DNA from: Exiguobacterium sp018617385
GTDB taxonomy: Bacteria; Bacillota; Bacilli; Exiguobacteriales; Exiguobacteriaceae
Direction: 5' to 3'
DNA: 64,000 bases
NCBI RefSeq assembly: GCF_018617385.1
Contig: NZ_JACSKA010000003.1
Location: forward strand, 253,785 to 317,784
The notes under the pieces were generated by a model. It saw only the letters and a program-made list of their open reading frames with translations. It was not told the DNA's origin and searched no databases. This document shows, piece after piece, positions 35,535 through 45,046 of the stretch (positions within the stretch are counted from its first letter, which is position 1; each line of letters begins with the position of its first letter). Position numbers and translations under genes: made by a program.

Positions 35535-36461
35535 TTATAGATTCGGGCGATAGAAGGCACGGTTATCGAGTGCCATGACACGCTCCGTGAATGTCCCCGG
35601 CTCGACCCCTTCATACGCTTTCTCAAACATATTCATGCGCGCATCAATGTTATCAATAAAGAATAACATCTCCGCTTCAGGCAACTGTGGCGTATTCGCA
35701 GATCCCCATTCCGGCTTCCCGTGATGGCTTAAGACGAGATGTTGCAACAGTGTCGTCACTTCACGGTCCGTTCCCAGTTCCCGTGACACGACTTCAAGCT
35801 CCGATGCCATGAGTGACAAATGACCGAGTAATTTTCCTTCAAGTGTGTATTCTGGCGTAATCGCATCAGACAATTCGATGACTTTCGCTAAATCATGCAA
35901 AATGACACCTGCAATCAAAAGATCACGATTCAAGGATGGATACAGTTCACACATCGTATCCGCGAGCTTCAACATCGACATCACATGAAATGCTAGTCCT
36001 GAATAGACCGCATGATGATGTCGAACGGCAGCCGGGTACGTAAAGTATGCCTCTTCGTGACGATTGACGACTTCCTCGACAAGACGGCGAATCTCATCGT
36101 GTTGAAGTGACGTAATGAATCCACGAATCGTCGTCTCGAGCTCTGACTTCGGAATGGGAGCTGAGCGGACGTACGGTGCGATATCCACTTCCTGCTCGAT
36201 GATCGAAATTTGTTTTAATTTCAACTGGGTGCGCCCGCGATAGTCCATCACTTCACCGGCCGCATGGACGATTTTTTTCGTCGCATACTTCTCAGTATCG
36301 GCACTATCCCATAATTTCGTTTCGATTTCACCACTCTCGTCGCAAAGGATTAATGTTAAATAAGGTTTTCCGTTCCCGGCGAGTCCCTTATACGATTGTT
36401 TGATCATGACATATTGGTCTAGCGTGTCGCCCACTTTGAGCTGACCGATTTTTGTCGTCAA
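35535..36461 (-). CDS. yhaM: 3'-5' exoribonuclease YhaM
   Basis: An OB-fold plus HD-domain nuclease that trims RNA and single-stranded DNA 3' ends. 308 residues. The OB part has GKPYLTLILCDESGEIETKLWD (about 32-53). The HD domain (about 155-285) has HHAVYSGLAFHVMSM, VILHDLAK with the metal-binding HD pair, and LSHHGKPEWGS. The TTG at 36461 is chosen because AGAGAGGTG is 6 bases upstream and the product then aligns with the B. subtilis N-terminus; the open frame runs 67 codons further without support. It is divergent from the CorA-like gene. Confidence 0.93.
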   Translation of the reverse strand: MTTKIGQLKVGDTLDQYVMIKQSYKGLAGNGKPYLTLILCDESGEIETKLWDSADTEKYATKKIVHAAGEVMDYRGRTQLKLKQISIIEQEVDIAPYVRSAPIPKSELETTIRGFITSLQHDEIRRLVEEVVNRHEEAYFTYPAAVRHHHAVYSGLAFHVMSMLKLADTMCELYPSLNRDLLIAGVILHDLAKVIELSDAITPEYTLEGKLLGHLSLMASELEVVSRELGTDREVTTLLQHLVLSHHGKPEWGSANTPQLPEAEMLFFIDNIDARMNMFEKAYEGVEPGTFTERVMALDNRAFYRPNL

Positions 36462-36572
36462 TGAAAGCACCTCTCTCTTGTTCAGTACCTTCATCTTAAC
36501 GAAAGTTTGCGACAGATGCCAACATTCCTGACAATTTGGGAATACTATCAATATAGTGAATTGGAGGAATGG

Positions 36573-37499
36573 ATGATGGAATGGGATTGGTATACACGAC
36601 CGGAAGATTATGTGCATGTTGATCAGCAATATGCCCAAGCCTATACGTATTGGCTTGAACAATTGACGACTTCGAATGTGACGAAGATTGTCGTCGAAAA
36701 TGGATATATGTATGGTTCACTCACGCTCGACTATGAACAGTTAGAACGGGAGCCACAAAAAATTGGACACTACTTCATTGGGCCTGATTTTTTATGGACA
36801 ATCGGCTTTGATGATTTGCACCATGAGTCCGTTCTTGCCAAACAATGTGATTCTCCGATCGAGGCGTTTTACGAGTTGCTTGCCGAACGGATGAACAACT
36901 ACTTTCATGGCATCGATGAATTTGAAGAACGATTGATGGCCGCTCAACGGGAAATGACGGGACAAGTTCCCGCTACGTTCATGAATGAGATTTTTGGTCT
37001 TCGCAGTGAGATCGAACGGTGGTCCGATACGGTCACCCCATATAAGGAGCTTGTCATGGCGGGACGAGAGGCTTTTTTAACGATCGATTTACAGCAGTTG
37101 AAGTCGTATCAACTTGCCGATTATCGAGTCAGTCGATTGCTGACACTCATCAATCATTATCAAGAAGACGTGATTGCGATGACAGACCTCGCCTCCACCC
37201 TGTCAAACTTCCGAGGGAACGAAATCATGAAGGCGCTAACCGTCTTCACCGCGCTGACGACTCCCGTCGTTGCATTCGGTGCGGTTTGGGGAATGAACTT
37301 TAAAAACATGCCTGAACTGGAATGGCCGCTTGGATATGGATTCGCCTGGCTCATGATTCTTCTCTTCACGCTCATCATCCAAGTGTGGCTGAAACGGAAG
37401 AATTGGATTGGCTCATTGCTACAGTTTCCGAATCAAACGACTTCAACGAAACATCGGGCAAAACAAAATTCTCAAAAAACGAACAAAAGTTCGGTATAA
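36573..37499 (+). CDS. CorA-family divalent cation transporter
   Basis: A 308-residue transporter. A large soluble N-terminal funnel (1-235) is followed by two C-terminal helices: ALTVFTALTTPVVAFGAVWGMNFKNMP, which carries the GMN selectivity motif, and GFAWLMILLFTLIIQVWL. Family members carry Mg2+, Co2+ or Zn2+; ion preference is unknown. A polar tail rich in Lys, Gln and Ser follows. GGAGG precedes ATGATG at 36573/36576; the longer frame is not supported. Confidence 0.88.
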   Translation: MMEWDWYTRPEDYVHVDQQYAQAYTYWLEQLTTSNVTKIVVENGYMYGSLTLDYEQLEREPQKIGHYFIGPDFLWTIGFDDLHHESVLAKQCDSPIEAFYELLAERMNNYFHGIDEFEERLMAAQREMTGQVPATFMNEIFGLRSEIERWSDTVTPYKELVMAGREAFLTIDLQQLKSYQLADYRVSRLLTLINHYQEDVIAMTDLASTLSNFRGNEIMKALTVFTALTTPVVAFGAVWGMNFKNMPELEWPLGYGFAWLMILLFTLIIQVWLKRKNWIGSLLQFPNQTTSTKHRAKQNSQKTNKSSV

Positions 37500-37535
37500 T
37501 GAAAGAAAAGTGATTCACACAAGAAAGGTGATGTT

Positions 37536-38627
37536 ATGGAACGACTCATCATTCATGTGGACATGGACGCATTTTATGCCTCTGTCGAACAGCGTGACCG
37601 TCCTAACTTACGAGGAAAGCCCGTCATCGTAGGAGGCCCACCCCACAGCCGTGGGGTCGTTGCGACATGTTCCTATGAGGCGAGGAAATACGGCGTACAC
37701 AGCGCGATGTCATCACGTCGCGCTTTTGCCTTGTGTCCCCATGCGACGTTTGTCAAACCACGGTTTCAGGCCTATCGACAAGTCAGCGCACAAGTGATGG
37801 AGATTTTTAAGTCCGTCACACCGCTCGTCGAACCACTCTCGCTCGATGAGGCTTATCTCGATGTGACGGAGAATTCGTTATTGAGCACATCTGGCCCCTT
37901 TATCGCCCGGTATATATTAGGCGAAATTAAGCGTCGCACCGGTCTCACCGCGTCTGCCGGAGTCGCACCGTCAAAGTTTGTCGCGAAAATCGCTTCAGGA
38001 TTTGAGAAACCAAATGGACTCACCGTCGTCCCGCTTGATGAAGTGGCAACCTTTCTCGCTCCCCTCTCCATCGAAGCCATGCATGGCGTCGGAAAAGTGA
38101 CCGCTCAAACACTTTATAAAAGTGGCTACCATACGATTGGTGACCTTCAACAAACTCGTCCCGAGCAACTGAAAGCCATCTTTGGACACGATCGCGGGCA
38201 ACAACTGTATGAACTGGCACATGGACGCGATACGCGTCCTGTCGTGGCCACGCGGGAGCGTAAGTCGATTGGATCAGAAACGACGTTCGCATTTGATATC
38301 GATGACCCGGAAGAAGTGTTCGAACGGGTCATTCCGGAGATGGAGGACGTATTGCGTCAGCTCGATCGCCGCGACTTGAGCTGTCAAACGGTCACCATCA
38401 AAATAAAGACGAGCGAGTTTCAGGCTCGGAGTCATCAAATCAAATTAAACCACCCGACGCATGACCATGATGAGATTAGACGACTTGCCAGACGTCTTTT
38501 CGACGAGATGAACTTCACCGAGCCCGTCCGCTTGATCGGACTGACCGTATCCGATTTGATTCCCCGAACTGAATCGACACGACAGCTGACATTCGACGAA
38601 CTGACAAAACCTTCTCTTGAAGAATGA
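37536..38627 (+). CDS. dinB: DNA polymerase IV (Y family)
   Basis: Error-prone translesion polymerase. 363 residues. The active-site aspartate box IIHVDMDAFYASVEQ is at residues 5-19, and the second acidic box PLSLDEAYLDVT, with the catalytic Asp-Glu, is near 100. A little-finger domain fills 240-350. A beta-clamp peptide, RQLTFDEL, sits near the C-terminus. AAAGGTG is 6 bases before the ATG. No SOS box was identified. The small yhzD-like gene follows. Confidence 0.95.
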   Translation: MERLIIHVDMDAFYASVEQRDRPNLRGKPVIVGGPPHSRGVVATCSYEARKYGVHSAMSSRRAFALCPHATFVKPRFQAYRQVSAQVMEIFKSVTPLVEPLSLDEAYLDVTENSLLSTSGPFIARYILGEIKRRTGLTASAGVAPSKFVAKIASGFEKPNGLTVVPLDEVATFLAPLSIEAMHGVGKVTAQTLYKSGYHTIGDLQQTRPEQLKAIFGHDRGQQLYELAHGRDTRPVVATRERKSIGSETTFAFDIDDPEEVFERVIPEMEDVLRQLDRRDLSCQTVTIKIKTSEFQARSHQIKLNHPTHDHDEIRRLARRLFDEMNFTEPVRLIGLTVSDLIPRTESTRQLTFDELTKPSLEE

Positions 38628-38666
38628 ATGACCATTCATTAAAATGAAGAAAAGGGGGTCGTGTGA

Positions 38667-38885
38667 ATGGAAACATACACGGTGACAGGATTTGAAAATG
38701 ATGGCACGCTCGTATTGAATGAAATGTTCGAAGCGAGCGACGATCAGTCGGCCAAACAAAAAGGGCTCGACATGCTTCGTGCTGCTGGACATGAGCATAA
38801 AGGGGCTCGTATCGTACGACGGGGGCAACTCATCTACTTCGAGCGTTGCAAATTACCGGGGAAACTGAAAGGGACGGCATCTTAA
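38667..38885 (+). CDS. Small YhzD-like protein
   Basis: 72 residues: a beta strand start (YTVTGFENDGTLVLNEMFEA), a helix DDQSAKQKGLDMLRAAG, and another strand (ARIVRRGQLIYF). This pattern is seen in B. subtilis YhzD-type proteins of unknown function. AAAGGGGG lies before the ATG. It follows dinB by 39 bases and shares its terminator. Confidence 0.6.
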   Translation: METYTVTGFENDGTLVLNEMFEASDDQSAKQKGLDMLRAAGHEHKGARIVRRGQLIYFERCKLPGKLKGTAS

Positions 38886-38886
38886 C

Positions 38887-38925
38887 AAAAGTAGACCAGG
38901 ACAATGATTGTCTTGGTCTACTTTT
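38887..38925. terminator. Bidirectional terminator
   Basis: AAAAGTAGACCA / TGGTCTACTTTT stem between the convergent yhzD-like and lipoprotein genes. Confidence 0.9.
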
Positions 38926-39419
38926 CATTCACCATATTTTTCATTCCACGCATCCTGCCATTCTTGAAGATCGGGGTGAATATCCTCAAGCGATTCTCCG
39001 CTCAAACTATATCCGTTCCCTGAACCTGATCCGTCTGTCACGGGGAATGATGTCCCGCCGATGACCTCTCCATCCACAATCATTACCGAGACAGCAGTCT
39101 GTCCTGCGGGAGATTGCTCACCAATCGGGTGATCTTTCACCGTAAAGTTTTCGTAGTAGATGGTCTTACCGACGTATTCATCCGGTGATACCGGTTGTAG
39201 TCCCCAAACGTTCCGTTCACGATCCTCTGCCAGTTCCTCTAAGCTTAAGGTACTCGTATGCTCGCCTTCATAAGAGACAATCGGGTACTGTTGTTCCTCG
39301 AGATACGCTTCGGCCACCTGCCCGTTCTCCGTCATCTCCGGTTCTGATTCAGTTTCCATCTCTTTCCCACACGCAACAAGAAACAGGCAGAAGAATACAA
39401 TCATCCATTTTTTCATCAT
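38925..39419 (-). CDS. Putative lipoprotein, unknown function
   Basis: 164 residues with signal peptide MMKKWMIVFFCLFLVACGKE; the lipobox LVAC gives the lipidated Cys at about residue 17. The mature part is acidic (ETESEPEMTENGQ) with a beta-rich rest. The SVMIVDGEVIGGTSFPVTDG and GNGYSLSGESLEDI stretches recall other Bacillales lipoproteins that I cannot name with confidence. Attached to the outer face of the membrane. Confidence 0.75.
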   Translation of the reverse strand: MMKKWMIVFFCLFLVACGKEMETESEPEMTENGQVAEAYLEEQQYPIVSYEGEHTSTLSLEELAEDRERNVWGLQPVSPDEYVGKTIYYENFTVKDHPIGEQSPAGQTAVSVMIVDGEVIGGTSFPVTDGSGSGNGYSLSGESLEDIHPDLQEWQDAWNEKYGE

Positions 39420-39479
39420 CGTCCCCCCCTTTCATCTCCTGATTCCTCTATTTTCGATACTTGTCCCCAAAAATCCTAT

Positions 39480-41255
39480 TCAAAATGGGAAGAGGATGAG
39501 AATCATCAGAATTCCTATAATTCCCGTGATGAGTTGCAACGGCACACCGACTTTGACAAAATCCATAAATCGATAGTTGCCGATACTAAAGACCATCGCA
39601 TTTGTCGGAGATCCGAACGGGGTCATAAAAGCGAGTGACGCCGAGATGGCGACCGCAACGACGAATGGAACCGGACTGACAGACATCGATTCGGCGAGTG
39701 CAATCGCAAGGGGGACGAACAAAATAGCGGTCGCTGTATTCGAGATGATTTGACTAAGAATCATGGTGGAGACGAATAAGACGACGAGTACCCAAGTGGG
39801 ACCAAAGTCGGCAAACGTCCTTTCAATCCATGCAACGACCCATGCCATGATTCCCGCCTTTTCAAGCGCTGTACCTACCGGGATCATGGCCGCAATCAAG
39901 ACGAGCGAGGACCATTGAATGGATTGATAGGCGACGTCCATCTGTCGGACAGCTCCACTCAACACCATCGCTAGCGCAGCCAGCCATACGGCAACGGTCG
40001 GGTCGACCCATTCGAACATGAACAGGAGCAACAACGTGAGCATGATGATTCCTGCTGCAAGCTGATGACGCCCGGATACGACTCGATTGGCTACCTCGGT
40101 CACCCGTTCATTCGATAACAGGTCATGTGTCTCTCGCTCCATCCGCTCTAAATCATCCCATGTCCCTTGTACCATTAACATGTCCCCTTGTTTCAATGGC
40201 GTGTCTTTCAATCGCACGTGTGCAATCTCTTCTTGTGGTCGGATGACTTTTAAGACATTGACATGAAACTGATTACGTAACTGACTCTCACTGATCCGCT
40301 TCCCGATTAGTCGACTCACCCCTGGGACCGTGAACAGGAGAACCCCTCCGGTTTGATCATCTACACGGGTGGCCTCAATCGGTTCAAATGGAATCTGTTC
40401 TTTTTCAGAAAAGTTCCGAACGTGCCGTTCCTCGCCGCTGACAAGTAATTCCCCGGGACGTAGTACGGTGTCCGCATGAGCCGTCTCATGATGGTGTCGT
40501 CCATGAACTCGTTCCTTCAAGACTATAACCCCTTCATGAGACCATGGAAGGTCACGTAACTGTTTCCCAATTAACGGATGACTCTTTGCAATCGACATCA
40601 CATAGACGTTTGGACGCAATGGCTCACTCACCACCGTTTTCGACCACTGTTTCTCCCCACCTTGATCGAGTAAGCGGTTCCCGATTAGCCGGAAATAAAT
40701 CAGTCCGATCACCATCACGACCAGACCAATTGGAAACAATGAAAAGAATCCGAGCGGTTCATCTGTGATGCCACGGAGCGCTTCTGCCGCAACAAGATTG
40801 GGAGGAGTCCCAATCAGTGTCATCGTTCCACCAATGCTAGAAAAAAAGGCGAGTGGCATGAGATAAGAATCTGTAGACTGTTGGATTTTTCGTGCCATTA
40901 CCATCACAACGGGAATGAGCAAGGCGACGGTGCCCGTATTGGACATGACACTCGACAAGAGCGTCACCGTCAACATAAACAGGTAGAATAATCGCGTCGC
41001 ACTCCCGCCCGCGTATGGAATAAGTAAAGAAGCCAACCGTTCCGCCAGACCAGAATGAAACAATCCCGCTCCGACCACGAACAGTCCAGCAATCATCAAG
41101 ACGACCGGATTGGAGAAACCAGCCATCGCCTCACCTGGCGTCAATTGCTGAGTGAGCACGAGGCAAACGAGTCCAATCAAGGCCACCACGTCCGCCCGTA
41201 ACCATCCTGCTATAAAAAAGAAAATCATCCCTAAAAGGATTATCACCGTGATCAT
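39480..41255 (-). CDS. SLC13/DASS-family permease with TrkA-C domains
   Basis: A 591-residue sodium-linked anion or dicarboxylate/sulfate carrier. Two membrane halves carry the paired SNT motifs (SSVMSNTGTVALLIPVV and QIISNTATAILFVPLA) and hairpin-loop motifs (GGTMTLIGTPPNLVA and FMTPFGSPTNAMVF). Between them (about 205-380) lie two regulator-like TrkA-C domains, e.g. LIGKQLRDLPW and LIGKRISESQLR. Substrate unknown. Monocistronic; a cre-like palindrome lies about 50 bases upstream, pointing to carbon-source control. Confidence 0.88.
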   Translation of the reverse strand: MITVIILLGMIFFFIAGWLRADVVALIGLVCLVLTQQLTPGEAMAGFSNPVVLMIAGLFVVGAGLFHSGLAERLASLLIPYAGGSATRLFYLFMLTVTLLSSVMSNTGTVALLIPVVMVMARKIQQSTDSYLMPLAFFSSIGGTMTLIGTPPNLVAAEALRGITDEPLGFFSLFPIGLVVMVIGLIYFRLIGNRLLDQGGEKQWSKTVVSEPLRPNVYVMSIAKSHPLIGKQLRDLPWSHEGVIVLKERVHGRHHHETAHADTVLRPGELLVSGEERHVRNFSEKEQIPFEPIEATRVDDQTGGVLLFTVPGVSRLIGKRISESQLRNQFHVNVLKVIRPQEEIAHVRLKDTPLKQGDMLMVQGTWDDLERMERETHDLLSNERVTEVANRVVSGRHQLAAGIIMLTLLLLFMFEWVDPTVAVWLAALAMVLSGAVRQMDVAYQSIQWSSLVLIAAMIPVGTALEKAGIMAWVVAWIERTFADFGPTWVLVVLFVSTMILSQIISNTATAILFVPLAIALAESMSVSPVPFVVAVAISASLAFMTPFGSPTNAMVFSIGNYRFMDFVKVGVPLQLITGIIGILMILILFPF

Positions 41256-41304
41256 GCTGATTCACCCTTTCACTATTGTCACAACTTCATTATAACCCAC
41301 TATA

Positions 41305-41318
41305 TGTAAGCGCTTACT
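41305..41318 (-). promoter_or_regulatory. cre-like site upstream of the DASS permease
   Basis: The palindrome GTAAGCGCTTAC lies at its centre. AGTAAGCGCTTACA on the minus strand fits the CcpA consensus TGNAANCGNNNNCA except for its first base. Confidence 0.55.
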
Positions 41319-41342
41319 TCAAGCGTGTGACAATCTCATCAA

Positions 41343-41372
41343 CAAAAAAACGGATGGCTCAATAGCCATCCG
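41343..41372 (-). terminator. Terminator of yheB-yheA
   Basis: Stem CGGATGGCT / AGCCATCCG with TTTTTTT following on the minus strand. Confidence 0.88.
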
Positions 41373-41383
41373 CTCATCATTTC

Positions 41384-41755
41384 TTATTGAACTTCGTTTT
41401 CGTTCACCATCGGCGCGTAAAGCTCCTCAAGTGGTTTCATGATGATTTTCGTCACTTCTGTGACGAGTTGGTGCATGCGTTGCTCTTCTTGCATGAGCTC
41501 CATGATCAATTCGTTCTGTTGAACGTTCATCATTTTCGTTTGCGCATCCATCATTTCCTGCTCAGAGATTTCCTCTCCTTGCATCTGCTTTTGTTGAAGC
41601 GTCATTTGGATGTTACGGAAGTCAGCGAACAACTGGTTCGCTTCCGCATCCGCATTGACACGATCGTATAAAGAAGAGAGTGTTGTGAACTCTTCAGAAT
41701 CGCGAAGTGCTTTCTCCAATTGGTAAGCTTGGTCGTACAAGTTTGTTTGTGACAT
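41384..41755 (-). CDS. yheA: YlbF/YmcA-family protein YheA
   Basis: A 123-residue all-helical protein of the YlbF/YmcA/YheA family. YQLEKALRDSEEF, LYDRVNADAEANQLFADFRNIQ and the Met/Gln-rich helices are typical. The relatives YlbF and YmcA work with RNase Y, but a role for YheA is not established. It follows yheB by 35 bases, as in B. subtilis. Confidence 0.88.
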   Translation of the reverse strand: MSQTNLYDQAYQLEKALRDSEEFTTLSSLYDRVNADAEANQLFADFRNIQMTLQQKQMQGEEISEQEMMDAQTKMMNVQQNELIMELMQEEQRMHQLVTEVTKIIMKPLEELYAPMVNENEVQ

Positions 41756-41790
41756 GTAACGTCCTCCTAAATGCTATTAGGGTTAAGCCA

Positions 41791-42909
41791 TCACAAGATG
41801 GCAATCAACCCTTGAATCAACCCAATCATACCACCTAACAGCGCACCAAGCCATGTTATTGCCCGGAACTCTCGTTTCGAGATCGATAAGACGATCTCTT
41901 CGAGGTACGACGTGTCGAGTGATTGGACCTGCTCTTGCACAATCTTATCAATCTTCAATCGGTCCATGATCGTCTCCATTTGCTTCGTGAAGCGCTCAAT
42001 GACAAGCGTGACACCTTGTGGAACGAGTTCGTCGACAATGCGGGATTCGACGGACTGTGTATACGACGAGACCGGACGATCCAATAATTGTCCGATTGGC
42101 AAACGAGATACGACTTGGTCTGTGATGCCATCGATGAGTCGTGCTTCGAGTCGGTCATCGATCAGTGTATCGACCGTCTTCTCACTGAATCGCTCAAATT
42201 CACGCGTGATCATCGTCGTCATTCCGTCACGGGTCGATTGACCACGTAAGATGTTGACGATTTCAGGTCGAACCATCTCGACAAAGTTCATGTTTTGAAT
42301 GAACCCTGCGATAAATCCGAGACGACGCTGGACGAACGAGTCAACCATGTGACGAAGTTGCGCCTCACCTTCAGGAGAATAGAAATATTCCTCTGATTTG
42401 ACGAGAAGCGCCTCTACGACTTCAGGAATGACCACTCGTACACGGTCCATCCCTTCTTCTCCAAGTAACTCAAACAGCTTTCGTTCTTTCACTTCAGCCA
42501 TGACGTTCGATAGCTCGTCACGTAGTTTTTCATCTGCTAGCGTGAGGAATCGTGCCTCTGCGTTCGGATAGAGGGGTTCCAATAGCTCGCGAACCGTCTT
42601 ATCCGAGCGTAACATCGTCTGGACCTCTTGTTGCGCAAAGTGCGTAATATGCGTCGTCACTTGGTCATCTAGCAATCGCTTCCGCATACCCTCTGGTGTC
42701 AATAAATGTTTGACGACCGTCTTCCCTAAACTAGATGCCAGTTCATCTCGACGTTTCGGAATAAGTCCTGGTGTAAAAGGAATCCGGAATGAACCGATGT
42801 ATTTCGGTTCGTGTGGTCGGAACAACATCTTGATGGCGAGAAAGTTGGTCACGCCCCCGATGGTCGCCCCGATCAATATCATGAGTAAAATCTTTAATAA
42901 CCCGTCCAA
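41791..42909 (-). CDS. yheB: DUF445-family membrane protein YheB
   Basis: 372 residues with one helix at each end (ILLMILIGATIGGVTNFLAIKMLF and AITWLGALLGGMIGLIQGLIAIL) and a long, mostly helical middle. The conserved TPGLIPKRRDELASSLGKTVVKHLLTPEG follows the first helix. TTG at 42909 has CGGAGG 8 bases upstream; the frame runs further but without a ribosome site. The start lies close to the divergent PucR-type gene, so the two share an upstream region of about 50 bases. Function unknown. Confidence 0.88.
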   Translation of the reverse strand: MDGLLKILLMILIGATIGGVTNFLAIKMLFRPHEPKYIGSFRIPFTPGLIPKRRDELASSLGKTVVKHLLTPEGMRKRLLDDQVTTHITHFAQQEVQTMLRSDKTVRELLEPLYPNAEARFLTLADEKLRDELSNVMAEVKERKLFELLGEEGMDRVRVVIPEVVEALLVKSEEYFYSPEGEAQLRHMVDSFVQRRLGFIAGFIQNMNFVEMVRPEIVNILRGQSTRDGMTTMITREFERFSEKTVDTLIDDRLEARLIDGITDQVVSRLPIGQLLDRPVSSYTQSVESRIVDELVPQGVTLVIERFTKQMETIMDRLKIDKIVQEQVQSLDTSYLEEIVLSISKREFRAITWLGALLGGMIGLIQGLIAIL

Positions 42910-42960
42910 ACTGCAAGCCTCCGATCTGAAATATGATACATTGTTGTTGAGGTGATAGTA

Positions 42961-43803
42961 TTGAATACGTTTGATCGTATTAAATCGATTTTTCCGACTG
43001 CTGTCCATCGGTCGGAAGATGCATCTGGTGACCTTGATTGGTTCGAGACGCAAGATGGTACCCTATTTGGACTCCCCGCTTTCGAACTGAGCGAACGCGA
43101 ACAAAAGCTGTTGGCGCTGTGGGCGACGCCAATCCTTCAATCTGATCCCCATCAGCGAAAATGGCAAGCAACCCTTCAAGATGAGACGTTTCGTTTTGAG
43201 CAACCGTTTCGGCTCATCTCTCTTTCTCTCCAAGAAGCGGAAGAAGAAGCGTTCGAATCCTTCGTTAGTATCGTCCGTGACTTTATGCCGCATGCCGAGG
43301 TCATCTTGATGTCGACACGACATATCGAGCTGATTGAACAAAATCCATTCGTCGATCTTCAGGAGTTTGAGGACGTATTGCGCGCAATTGCGAGTGACTG
43401 TTTCATCGAGGCACATGCGATCTATAGCGAACGTCCGCAAGGCTCGCTCGCCCATGTGTATCGTCAACATCAATTACTCATGCCATACGCACGTATGTCT
43501 ACTAAAACTTACCCTGCTAGTCAATTATTATACCATTATTTACTACAACAGCAGGACTTAAAAGAACGGATGCATATCACTGCCCCGTTAATGCAAATGC
43601 TCGATTTATCGACGATTGAATTATTAGAGGCGTTGTTTCGTCACTCGTTGAATGTCTCGCATACCGCCAAAGCACTGTTCATGCATCGAAACACGCTAAA
43701 TTATCGGCTCGATCGCCTATTCGAGACGACGGGTTACGATGCTCGAACGTTCTATGACGCCAGCCTTCTTCAACTCATGGTCATGTTGCACAAATCCGAT
43801 TGA
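42961..43803 (+). CDS. PucR/CdaR-type transcriptional regulator
   Basis: 280 residues. The C-terminal 60 residues form the PucR-family helix-turn-helix: ALFRHSLNVSHTAKALFMHRNTLNYRLDRLFETTGYD. The middle resembles the GGDEF-like region often found in this group; no N-terminal sensor family is recognised. TTG 42961 has GAGG 8 bases upstream. It is upstream of msmX, as a similar regulator (yxkF) is in B. subtilis as I recall, so it may respond to sugar availability; that is inference. Confidence 0.78.
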   Translation: MNTFDRIKSIFPTAVHRSEDASGDLDWFETQDGTLFGLPAFELSEREQKLLALWATPILQSDPHQRKWQATLQDETFRFEQPFRLISLSLQEAEEEAFESFVSIVRDFMPHAEVILMSTRHIELIEQNPFVDLQEFEDVLRAIASDCFIEAHAIYSERPQGSLAHVYRQHQLLMPYARMSTKTYPASQLLYHYLLQQQDLKERMHITAPLMQMLDLSTIELLEALFRHSLNVSHTAKALFMHRNTLNYRLDRLFETTGYDARTFYDASLLQLMVMLHKSD

Positions 43804-43832
43804 CGGTTTTTGTGCAACTTGTCCATATTCAA

Positions 43833-43846
43833 TGCAAGCGGTTTCA
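43833..43846 (+). promoter_or_regulatory. cre site (CcpA) upstream of msmX
   Basis: TGCAAGCGGTTTCA matches TGNAANCGNNNNCA at every fixed base. It lies 62 bases before the msmX start; a TATAAT hexamer follows about 5 bases later, so the site would overlap the promoter spacer. A weaker partial copy, TGTAAGCGCTATTA, is at 43862. Confidence 0.7.
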
Positions 43847-43907
43847 TCATATAATCGTTCTTGTAAGCGCTATTATATACACATAGATTCTTTAGGAGGC
43901 TAACGAC

Positions 43908-45005
43908 ATGGCAGAAATTCGTTTAGAACACATTGATAAAATTTACGATGGTGGCGTAAAAGCCGTCAGCGATTTCAACTTGCATATCAAAGACCGTGAG
44001 TTCATCGTCTTCGTCGGACCGTCTGGTTGCGGAAAATCGACGACACTTCGTATGATCGCAGGACTTGAAGAGATTTCAAACGGTGACTTTATCATTGACG
44101 GGAAACGAATGAACGATGTCGCTCCTAAAGATCGTGATATCGCCATGGTCTTCCAAAACTACGCACTTTATCCGCATATGAGCGTCTACGACAACATGGC
44201 GTTCGGGTTGAAGCTCCGTAAGTTCCCGAAAGACGAAATCGATCGTCGCGTAAAAGACGCTGCCCGCATTCTCGGTTTGGAAGAATACCTCGAGCGTAAA
44301 CCAAAAGCGCTCTCAGGTGGACAACGTCAGCGTGTTGCCATCGGTCGTGCGATCGTCCGTGACGCAAAAGTCTTCTTGATGGATGAGCCACTCTCAAACT
44401 TGGATGCGAAACTCCGTGTACAAATGCGTAAAGAGATCATTCAACTCCACAACCGCTTGGATACAACGACGATTTACGTTACCCATGACCAAACGGAAGC
44501 GATGACACTCGCTACACGGATCGTCATCTTGAAAGACGGAATCATTCAACAAGTCGGTTCGCCGAAAGAAGTATATGATCATCCAGACAACATCTTCGTC
44601 GCCGGCTTCATCGGTTCACCATCGATGAACTTCTTCCGCGGTACACTCGCAGAAGGCAAATTCATCACGAACGGTGAAGAAGTCAACGTACCAGAAGGAA
44701 AAATGAAGACGCTTCGTGATCGTGGCTATGTCGGAAAAGAGCTTGTCCTCGGAATTCGTCCGGAATCAATCCACGATGAGCCAATCTACATCGACTCACC
44801 AACGACACACACGTTCAAAGCGCACATCGATGTCGCTGAGCTCATGGGGTCTGAGTCTTACCTCTACGCTGAACTCGGTGGACAACAGTTCACAGCACGC
44901 GTTGACGGTCGCTCGAACATCCACATGGGTGACGATGTCGAACTCGCACTCGATATGACAAAAGCACACTTCTTCGACGGAGAAACTGAAGCAGTCATCC
45001 GTTAA
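43908..45005 (+). CDS. msmX: Shared sugar ABC importer ATPase MsmX/UgpC
   Basis: ATPase that powers several carbohydrate ABC importers whose own operons lack one. 365 residues. Walker A is GPSGCGKSTTLRM (about 37-49), signature LSGGQRQRVAIGRAI, Walker B VFLMDEPLSNLDA, and switch His THDQTEAM. The C-terminal regulatory OB fold (about 240-365) has GIRPESIHDEP. The nearest other genes of an importer are not sugar-type. A perfect cre upstream suggests catabolite repression by CcpA. Confidence 0.92.
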   Translation: MAEIRLEHIDKIYDGGVKAVSDFNLHIKDREFIVFVGPSGCGKSTTLRMIAGLEEISNGDFIIDGKRMNDVAPKDRDIAMVFQNYALYPHMSVYDNMAFGLKLRKFPKDEIDRRVKDAARILGLEEYLERKPKALSGGQRQRVAIGRAIVRDAKVFLMDEPLSNLDAKLRVQMRKEIIQLHNRLDTTTIYVTHDQTEAMTLATRIVILKDGIIQQVGSPKEVYDHPDNIFVAGFIGSPSMNFFRGTLAEGKFITNGEEVNVPEGKMKTLRDRGYVGKELVLGIRPESIHDEPIYIDSPTTHTFKAHIDVAELMGSESYLYAELGGQQFTARVDGRSNIHMGDDVELALDMTKAHFFDGETEAVIR

Positions 45006-45011
45006 GGTATA

Positions 45012-45046
45012 CAAAAAACCTCGATTCGTCTGAATCGAGGTTTTTC
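45012..45046. terminator. Bidirectional terminator
   Basis: AAAAAACCTCGATTC / GAATCGAGGTTTTT stem between the convergent msmX and amino-acid permease genes. Confidence 0.92.
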
